Shown piece after piece: positions 6,815 to 12,999 of a DNA stretch of 12,999 nucleotides (position 1 is the first letter of the stretch; each line of letters starts with the position of its first letter). Position numbers and translations under genes: made by a program. The notes under the pieces are model-generated. The model saw only the letters and a list, made by a program, of their open reading frames with translations. It was not told the DNA's origin and did not search any database. The stretch is from Novosphingobium sp. (GTDB lineage: Bacteria > Pseudomonadota > Alphaproteobacteria > Sphingomonadales > Sphingomonadaceae): NCBI GenBank assembly GCA_009885425.1, contig VFKS01000492.1, forward strand, positions 1 to 12,999. Reading direction: 5' to 3'.

Positions 6815-7639
6815 CTAACCAAGCCAGCCAGCCTCGTTGATCGCCTTATAGAATGAGCGGCTGACCGGCGCGTCCTGCCCGCCCTCGAGTGTCAAGGTCG
6901 CCCGGCCGTCCATTCGTTTGGCCGCAACAACCGCGCTGCGCGCCACCCACCATGACCGATGGGTCTGCGCGCCTTCAACGCTGGACAGTTCTGCCACGGC
7001 ATCGGCCAGCCGGAGCAGGATCAATCCGCTGCCGCTGTCAGTGTGGACTCGCAAATAGTGATCCTCAGCCTCTAGCGCGATTAGCCGGGCCGCGCGCAGG
7101 CCGTGCGGCAGCCGTCCACGAAACCGGTCAAGCGGATCGGCGGCGGCAGGGTCCGGCGAGCTAACCGCAGCCAATGGCGCGACAACCGGAGCGGCAACCG
7201 GCTCTGCGACGGGGCGGTCCTTGTGCATCGCATGGTCGAGCGCGACCATGATCAGGCAAATGAACAGCACAAAGCCGAACATGATGACGATGCCGCTGCT
7301 GGTCGGAACCCGGATTTCGAAAATCATGCTGCGCGCCGCGATCACAATCAGGGTCTGCGGCAGCGCCATCAGGACCGAGATCGCCACCACCTCTGCCCAC
7401 GGCCAGCGGGCCAGCGCCCCCCAGGCCTTGAACATGGTTGAAGCGCCGGCGCCGATGAAGGCCCCGGCCAACATGCAGATCAGCCAGAACCCCAGCCGCA
7501 CCCCGAACGGTGCCTCGTCCGTGCCCAGTGCACCGGTTACCGACATGACCACGGCGGCCAATGCGGCCACGACAAACCCGGTCATATATTGGCGAAAAGG
7601 GCCTGCCACTGGCGCTGCGTGAGTGGAATTTTCCGTCAT
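6815..7639 (-). CDS. Membrane-anchored LytTR-family transcription regulator
   Basis: 274-aa one-component regulator. The N-terminal half has four likely membrane helices (about residues 19-38, 46-66, 82-102 and 113-134), then an Ala/Pro/Val-rich linker (141-167), then a LytTR DNA-binding domain (about 170-274). LytTR hallmarks are the start RLIALEAEDHYLRVHT (185-200), the LRLADAVAEL helix (209-218), and HRSWWVAR (227-234), matching the family's 'HRSyLVN' core. There is no receiver domain or phosphorylation site, so the membrane part is likely the sensor. The ATG at 7639 is supported by an AGGA 12-15 nt upstream. It is divergent from the DUF2141/carotenoid-oxygenase operon with 105 bp between, an arrangement often seen when a regulator controls its neighbour and itself. 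The signal sensed is unknown. Confidence 0.88.
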   Translation of the reverse strand: MTENSTHAAPVAGPFRQYMTGFVVAALAAVVMSVTGALGTDEAPFGVRLGFWLICMLAGAFIGAGASTMFKAWGALARWPWAEVVAISVLMALPQTLIVIAARSMIFEIRVPTSSGIVIMFGFVLFICLIMVALDHAMHKDRPVAEPVAAPVVAPLAAVSSPDPAAADPLDRFRGRLPHGLRAARLIALEAEDHYLRVHTDSGSGLILLRLADAVAELSSVEGAQTHRSWWVARSAVVAAKRMDGRATLTLEGGQDAPVSRSFYKAINEAGWLG

Positions 7640-7664
7640 CTCGCGCAGAAATCCTGCCTTTCCA

Positions 7665-7730
7665 CGTAAACCAGATTGCCCGCGAACGGGACGCTGCCAA
7701 ATCCGGATCAGTCACTAGCAAACGTTTACG
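7665..7730. promoter_or_regulatory. Candidate operator region between the LytTR gene and the DUF2141 operon
   Basis: The 105-bp divergent gap holds CGTAAAC (7665-7671) and its inverted copy GTTTACG (7724-7730), 52 bases apart. The second copy overlaps the palindrome AAACGTTT (7720-7727). A small CCCG-CGAA-CGGG dyad (7679-7690) lies between. LytTR domains bind pairs of short GTT-containing boxes, and AACGTTTAC is close to such a box, but the copies here are inverted rather than the more usual direct repeats. No clear -35/-10 pair was found for either gene. Confidence 0.3.
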
Positions 7731-7736
7731 AAGGAG
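7731..7736 (+). promoter_or_regulatory. Ribosome binding site that fixes the DUF2141 start
   Basis: A full AAGGAG lies 8 nt before the ATG at 7745. It decides against the in-frame ATG at 7676, which has no comparable site and would put 23 hydrophilic residues in front of the signal peptide. Confidence 0.8.
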
Positions 7737-7744
7737 CAAACAGC

Positions 7745-8206
7745 ATGTCCCGTTTCATCCAGATCATTGCCGCCGCCGCCCTCACTCTGCCCGTATTGGC
7801 CTTGCCCGTACCCGGCTCTGTGGCCCAGGCCAGCGCCACCGCCGAAGCCGCAACGCTGACGATTTCCCTCACCGATATCGAAGCGCCTCAGGGCCGGATC
7901 ATGCTGGCGCTGTACGAAGGCGCCGCCGGTTACGACGGCGGCAAGCCGGTGCGCGGCGCCGCAATTGAAGTGTCCGGCACCAGTACCAGCACCGTCATTA
8001 CCGGCCTCGCCCCCGGGCTTTACGGCGTGAAGTTGTTCCATGACGTCAATGGCAACGGCAAGATGGATACCAACCCATTCGGGATGCCTGTCGAGCCGTT
8101 CGCCTTCTCAAACAGCGCCAAGGGCAACATGGGCCCGGCCGCCTGGGATGATGCCAAGTTCGAAGTGAAAAGCGGCACCAACAACCAAACCATCTCGTTC
8201 AAGTAA
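7745..8206 (+). CDS. Secreted DUF2141 domain protein
   Basis: 153-aa exported protein of the DUF2141 family (PF09912), function unknown. Residues 1-31 form a Sec signal peptide (positive start, core IIAAAALTLPVLALP, cut near AQASA). The mature part is a predicted beta-sandwich: LTISLTDI at the start, then GGKPVRG, GLAPGLYGVKLFHD and the family's best conserved stretch, D100-VNGNGKM-D108-TNPFG followed by PFAFSN and the terminal AKFEVKSG. The DxNxNGKxD loop resembles an EF-hand-like calcium site, so calcium binding is plausible but unproven. First gene of an operon with the carotenoid oxygenase, 11 bases apart. Family members often lie beside exported enzymes, which suggests an accessory or binding role here (inference). 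Confidence 0.87.
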   Translation: MSRFIQIIAAAALTLPVLALPVPGSVAQASATAEAATLTISLTDIEAPQGRIMLALYEGAAGYDGGKPVRGAAIEVSGTSTSTVITGLAPGLYGVKLFHDVNGNGKMDTNPFGMPVEPFAFSNSAKGNMGPAAWDDAKFEVKSGTNNQTISFK

Positions 8207-8217
8207 GGCGGACCACC

Positions 8218-9674
8218 ATGACCATCGATTTCAACCGCCGCCAGTTCATCGGCTCCACCCTTGCCAGCGTGGCCGCCAGCATGGTGATCACCCCCGAAAT
8301 GGCGCTGGCCGGAGCCCTGCCGCCGCGCTGGGCCTCGGCGGTGGCTGATGTCGATGCCGATATCGCCCCGGCCGCGCTGGAGTTGATCCACGGCAAGGCC
8401 CCGGCGGGCTTTACCGGCACCCTTTGGCGCAATGGCCCGGCCAAGTTCCGCCGCGGCACCAGCGCGGCCGGCCATTGGTTCGACGGCGATGGTCTGGTTC
8501 GGCGCTGGCGGATCGCCGATGGTCAGGCCAGCCTTGCCGCCCGGTTTGTCGATACGCCCAAGCGGCGGCTGGAAACCAAGCTGAACGCCATTGTCACCCC
8601 GGGCTTCGGCACATCATCGCGTAAGGGGGCGGTGCTGAACGGGCCGGACGATGCCAATGCCGCCAACACCGGCATCCTGCCAATCGGTGGCGACGTACTG
8701 GCGCTGTGGGAAGGCGGATCGGCGATGCGGCTTGATCCGGAAAGCTTGGCCACGCGCGGTGCCAAGACCTTTCGAGATGACCTGAAAGGTATGCCGTTCT
8801 CAGCCCACCCACGGGTCGAAGTCGATGGCAGCGTTTGGAATTTCGGTGGCGCCGGCAAGAACTGCGTGCTGTGGAACCTGCGCGCCGATGGCACGCTGAA
8901 CAAGGCGCAAGTGATCAAGCTGTCCCGCCCCAGCTATTTCCACGATTTCACCATCACCAGCCGCTCGATCGTGATCGTGCTGCAACCCTGGTTGCAGGAA
9001 AAATTCAAATTTCCACTGTCGACCGGAATGGTCTGGCGGCCGGAACTGGGGACGCAAGTGCTGGTGATCGACAAGAACGATTTGACCAAGCAGCGGACGT
9101 TTGAACTGCCCACATTCTCGTTCTTCCATCTGACCGATGGTTGGGACGAGGCGGATGGCACGATCCGGTTTGACGGCTGCTTCGAAGCCGATCCAACCTT
9201 TGGCCAGACCGCCGCGAGCGCGCTGCTGCGCGGTGAGTTCATCCATTCGCCGCGGCCGATGCTGACCCAGGTCGTGCTGCGCCCTAATGGCCAGGCCGAG
9301 CTGATCGCCAGCGGCGTCGAAGCCGAATTCCCGCAGAGCGACCACCGTTTTGTCGGGCAGGCCCGGCGCTATACCACCCATGTCAGCGGTTACCGCGACA
9401 CCCCATTCCCACACCAGCTGGCACGGTGGGACTGGAAGCGCGGCAAATCGGCCCGGTTCGATTTCGGCAACGATCAACTGGTCGAAGAGTTCCTGTTCGT
9501 GGCCAACGGCAGCGGCGAAGATAAGGGCTGGCTGATTGGCACCACGCTCAACCTCAAGGCCGGGGCGAGCGAACTGCACCTGTTCGACGCGCAGAAACTG
9601 GCGAATGGACCACTTGCCAGCTGGCGCGCGCATGCGGCCCTGCCGGTTGGCTTTCACGGCGCATTTTTGCGGGG

Positions 9675-9678
<4 letters not shown>
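8218..9678 (+). CDS. Tat-exported carotenoid cleavage oxygenase family protein
   Basis: 486-aa non-haem Fe(II) dioxygenase of the carotenoid cleavage oxygenase / RPE65 family (PF03055), which splits C=C bonds in carotenoids, apocarotenoids or stilbenes with O2. The four iron-binding histidines of the seven-bladed propeller are visible: H197 (FSAHPRV), H242 (YFHDFTI), H304 (FFHLTDGW) and H480 (GFHGAF). Other family marks are GTLWRNGPAKF near the start, HWFDGDGLV, and WNFGG after the first His. A twin-arginine signal (NRRQF at residues 6-10, then a hydrophobic stretch, cut near ALA/GA at 31-33) predicts folding with iron in the cytoplasm and export to the periplasm, unlike the cytoplasmic family members characterised in related bacteria. 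AAGGCGGA upstream of the ATG serves as ribosome binding site and overlaps the DUF2141 stop. Substrate is not readable from sequence. Its TAA overlaps the stop of the converging phosphoribosyltransferase by 4 bp. Confidence 0.92.
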
Positions 9679-11442
<1,764 letters not shown>

Positions 11443-11868
11443 ATGGGTCGTAAAATCGGAGAGGTCGCGGATACCGCGACACCAGCGGAGCGCGCACAGC
11501 GCAATGCCACACTGTTGATCGCCTGTTGCGAACGGAATGACGGTTCCTCCGTCAACATCCGCATTAGCAACATATCGGAAACCGGATTGAAGGGCGAATG
11601 TCCCGGTCTGGTTGATCTGGAAGTGGATGAGTTGGTCAAGGTGCGGTTCCGAAACCTTGCATCGCTCTCCGCGCAAATCGTAAGGTATGAGAATAGCGAG
11701 ATCGGGATACGCTTTTTGCGCCCGATCGATGTTGATCGCTTGATCAAACTTCGCGCCACGGCCGTCCCGATCGAACACAGTCCACGATCCGAGGCTGTGC
11801 GCGACTGGATCGGGCAGAACGAACGGTCGCGTCAGGGAAAAAAGGCGGATGTTGCCCGGTCGGTTTGA
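11443..11868 (+). CDS. PilZ domain protein with degenerate c-di-GMP motif
   Basis: 141-aa PilZ-like protein. The second PilZ motif is intact as N43-I-S-E-T-G48 (NxSxxG), followed by typical beta strands (LVKVRF, LSAQIVRYENSEIGIRFLRP). The first motif is off: the N-terminal arginine pair reads R17-AQ-R20 (RxxR) rather than RxxxR, which may weaken or abolish c-di-GMP binding. The C-terminus (about residues 108-141) is charged and probably disordered. GAGG at 11434-11437 with 5-nt spacing supports the ATG at 11443 over the in-frame ATG at 11314. It shares the fold but little sequence with the PilZ protein at 4689. It is followed by a possible hairpin terminator, so it is probably a single-gene unit. 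Target unknown. Confidence 0.82.
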   Translation: MGRKIGEVADTATPAERAQRNATLLIACCERNDGSSVNIRISNISETGLKGECPGLVDLEVDELVKVRFRNLASLSAQIVRYENSEIGIRFLRPIDVDRLIKLRATAVPIEHSPRSEAVRDWIGQNERSRQGKKADVARSV

Positions 11869-11876
11869 TTGAGCAG

Positions 11877-11905
11877 GGCGCGAATTCGGAAACCGATCTT
11901 GCGCC
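11877..11905 (+). terminator. Candidate hairpin terminator after the PilZ gene
   Basis: GGCGC (11877-11881) pairs with GCGCC (11901-11905), two more pairs (G-U, A-U) follow, then a 2x2 internal loop, then TCGG (11886-11889) pairs with CCGA (11893-11896) around an AAA loop. The bases that follow (GTGTTCCATTTCCGTTCT) are T-enriched but have no clean run, so termination may be partial. It lies 8 bases past the PilZ stop and 30 bases before the helicase start. Confidence 0.4.
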
Positions 11906-11935
11906 GTGTTCCATTTCCGTTCTATCGCTTTCCCA

Positions 11936-12999
11936 GTGAGCGCTGCCCTGCCCCTCCCCGCCCTTCACGCCAGCCATGCCGGCTGCTGGCTGCGTGATGG
12001 GCATGGCGCGACGCGGACCGTGGCCAAGGGCGATGCGATTGTAGCGGCGGCGGATACACCGCTGCTGATGCTCAATGCACCGCTGGTGGCGACCCGGCTG
12101 GGCTATCCGGACCTTTCGGGGCTCGACTTGCTGGAATTGTTCGCTTTCGTGTTCCCCGCGCGGTTCGTTGTGCCCACTCCAAAGGGGCTGGCCCATGCGC
12201 TAAATTTGCCTGAACCCGAGGACGATGATGCCGTCCCTGCGCTGTTGCAACAGGCCGCAGAAGCCTTGCTCACCACCTGCCAGCAGCCCGACTGGGCGAT
12301 GCGCGAAGGGGCCTGGTCATCCCTGCAAAACCTCACCAAGCTGCGCTGGACCTGGGCCCCGCTGTTGACCGCCCGGATCGCCACTCCGGCCAAGGCCGAA
12401 CGCTGGCTGTTTTCGCGCTTGCCCGAATGGGAGGAAACGCCCGAGCGGCCGCAGCCCGGCCAGATCGCGCTCAATGCCGATGATGTGCATTCCCGGCTGA
12501 CCCGGCTGACCGGCAACGGCGCTGAAAGCCGCCCGGCGCAGGCCAATTACGCGCAGGAAGTCGCGCATCTGTTTGAACCGCGCCGCCGCGAAGGCCTGCC
12601 GCACCTGCTGCTGGCGCAAGCGGGAACCGGGATCGGCAAGACCCTGGGTTACCTCGCCCCGGCTTCGTTATGGGCGCAGCAATCGGGCGGAACGGTCTGG
12701 GTCTCAACCTTCACCAAGGCGCTGCAACGCCAGCTCCGCCGCGAAAGCCGCCGGGCCTGGGACGGGCTCCGCCCCGATGGCAGCCAACCGGTCGTGGTCC
12801 GCAAGGGCCGCGAGAATTACCTGTGCTTGCTAAACCTTGAAGACGCTTTGCAAGGTGGTTTCACCGGCCGCGCAGCGATCATGGCTCAGTTGGTGGCGCG
12901 CTGGGCAGCCTACAGTCAGGACGGCGACATGATCGGCGGCGATCTGCCCGGCTGGCTCGGCACGCTGTTCCGCCAACGCGGGGTCAAGGCGCTGACCGA
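11936..12999 (+). CDS. DinG-family ATP-dependent DNA helicase, 3' end outside window
   Basis: Open reading frame with no stop before the window edge; 354 residues are visible. It shows Walker A AGTGIGKT (residues 229-236; K235, T236), then VSTFTKALQRQLRRES (motif Ia region) and KGRENYLCLLNLEDA, whose Cys marks the start of the iron-sulphur-type region of XPD/DinG superfamily 2 helicases. These unwind DNA, or DNA/RNA hybrids, 5' to 3' during repair. The first ~110 residues look like a remnant of the DEDD exonuclease domain found in some Gram-positive DinG proteins (LLMLNAPLVATRLG, then LDLLELFAFVFPARF and a short helix run), but the catalytic acids are not visible. The start is uncertain: GTG at 11936 is chosen for the N-terminus MSAALPLPALHASHAG; GTG at 11906 is also in frame, and an in-frame TGA at 11870 bounds the region. 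No ribosome binding site is evident for either. Confidence 0.85.
   Translation, partial: MSAALPLPALHASHAGCWLRDGHGATRTVAKGDAIVAAADTPLLMLNAPLVATRLGYPDLSGLDLLELFAFVFPARFVVPTPKGLAHALNLPEPEDDDAVPALLQQAAEALLTTCQQPDWAMREGAWSSLQNLTKLRWTWAPLLTARIATPAKAERWLFSRLPEWEETPERPQPGQIALNADDVHSRLTRLTGNGAESRPAQANYAQEVAHLFEPRRREGLPHLLLAQAGTGIGKTLGYLAPASLWAQQSGGTVWVSTFTKALQRQLRRESRRAWDGLRPDGSQPVVVRKGRENYLCLLNLEDALQGGFTGRAAIMAQLVARWAAYSQDGDMIGGDLPGWLGTLFRQRGVKALT

Overview
The window looks like chromosomal DNA from an alphaproteobacterium of the order Sphingomonadales (Erythrobacteraceae or Sphingomonadaceae type). This is inferred from the high-GC, densely packed genes, a class I (archaeal-type) lysyl-tRNA synthetase, an RcnB-type protein ending in the '...VDVIHDFFW' tail common in this order, two Tat-exported proteins, and a DinG-like helicase with a worn-down N-terminal exonuclease-like region. 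There are no rRNA or tRNA genes, no insertion sequences, no phage genes and no CRISPR array. The contents are ordinary core and shell genes, and I found no clear novel multi-gene defence or mobile system.

Layout, left to right. (1) 91-1326 (+) is an exported, low-complexity RcnB-family protein, followed by a strong stem-loop terminator (1349-1384). (2) A cytochrome b561 gene (1962-1405, -) is divergent from a two-gene unit (+): a 2-oxoglutarate/Fe(II) oxygenase (2065-2742) and a Tat-exported DUF885 metallopeptidase-like protein (2742-4556) whose start overlaps the oxygenase stop by one base. (3) A PilZ protein (4689-5048, +) converges on lysK (6637-5045, -); the two genes share a CTAG in which each finds its TAG stop. 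lysK has a good sigma70-like promoter (6787-6759) and a leader of about 115 nt containing several inverted repeats. (4) Upstream on the same strand is a four-TM LytTR regulator (7639-6815, -), divergent from a DUF2141 gene (7745-8206, +) and a Tat-exported carotenoid cleavage oxygenase (8218-9678, +), which form a tight operon. (5) The oxygenase gene converges, again with a 4-bp stop overlap, on a purine-salvage pair read on the minus strand: adenine deaminase-type deaminase (11238-10222) and a purine phosphoribosyltransferase (10229-9675), overlapping by 8 bp. (6) A second PilZ protein (11443-11868, +) is followed by a candidate terminator and by a DinG-family helicase (from 11936) that runs off the right edge.

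How the genes may work together. The deaminase and phosphoribosyltransferase form a short path adenine -> hypoxanthine -> IMP. The LytTR / DUF2141 / carotenoid oxygenase block is the best candidate for an incompletely described module: a membrane-anchored regulator facing an operon of exported proteins that may act on carotenoids or related polyenes or stilbenes. The two PilZ proteins suggest c-di-GMP input, although the second lacks a standard RxxxR motif. No stretch longer than 300 bases lacks a gene; the longest gap is 11239-11442.
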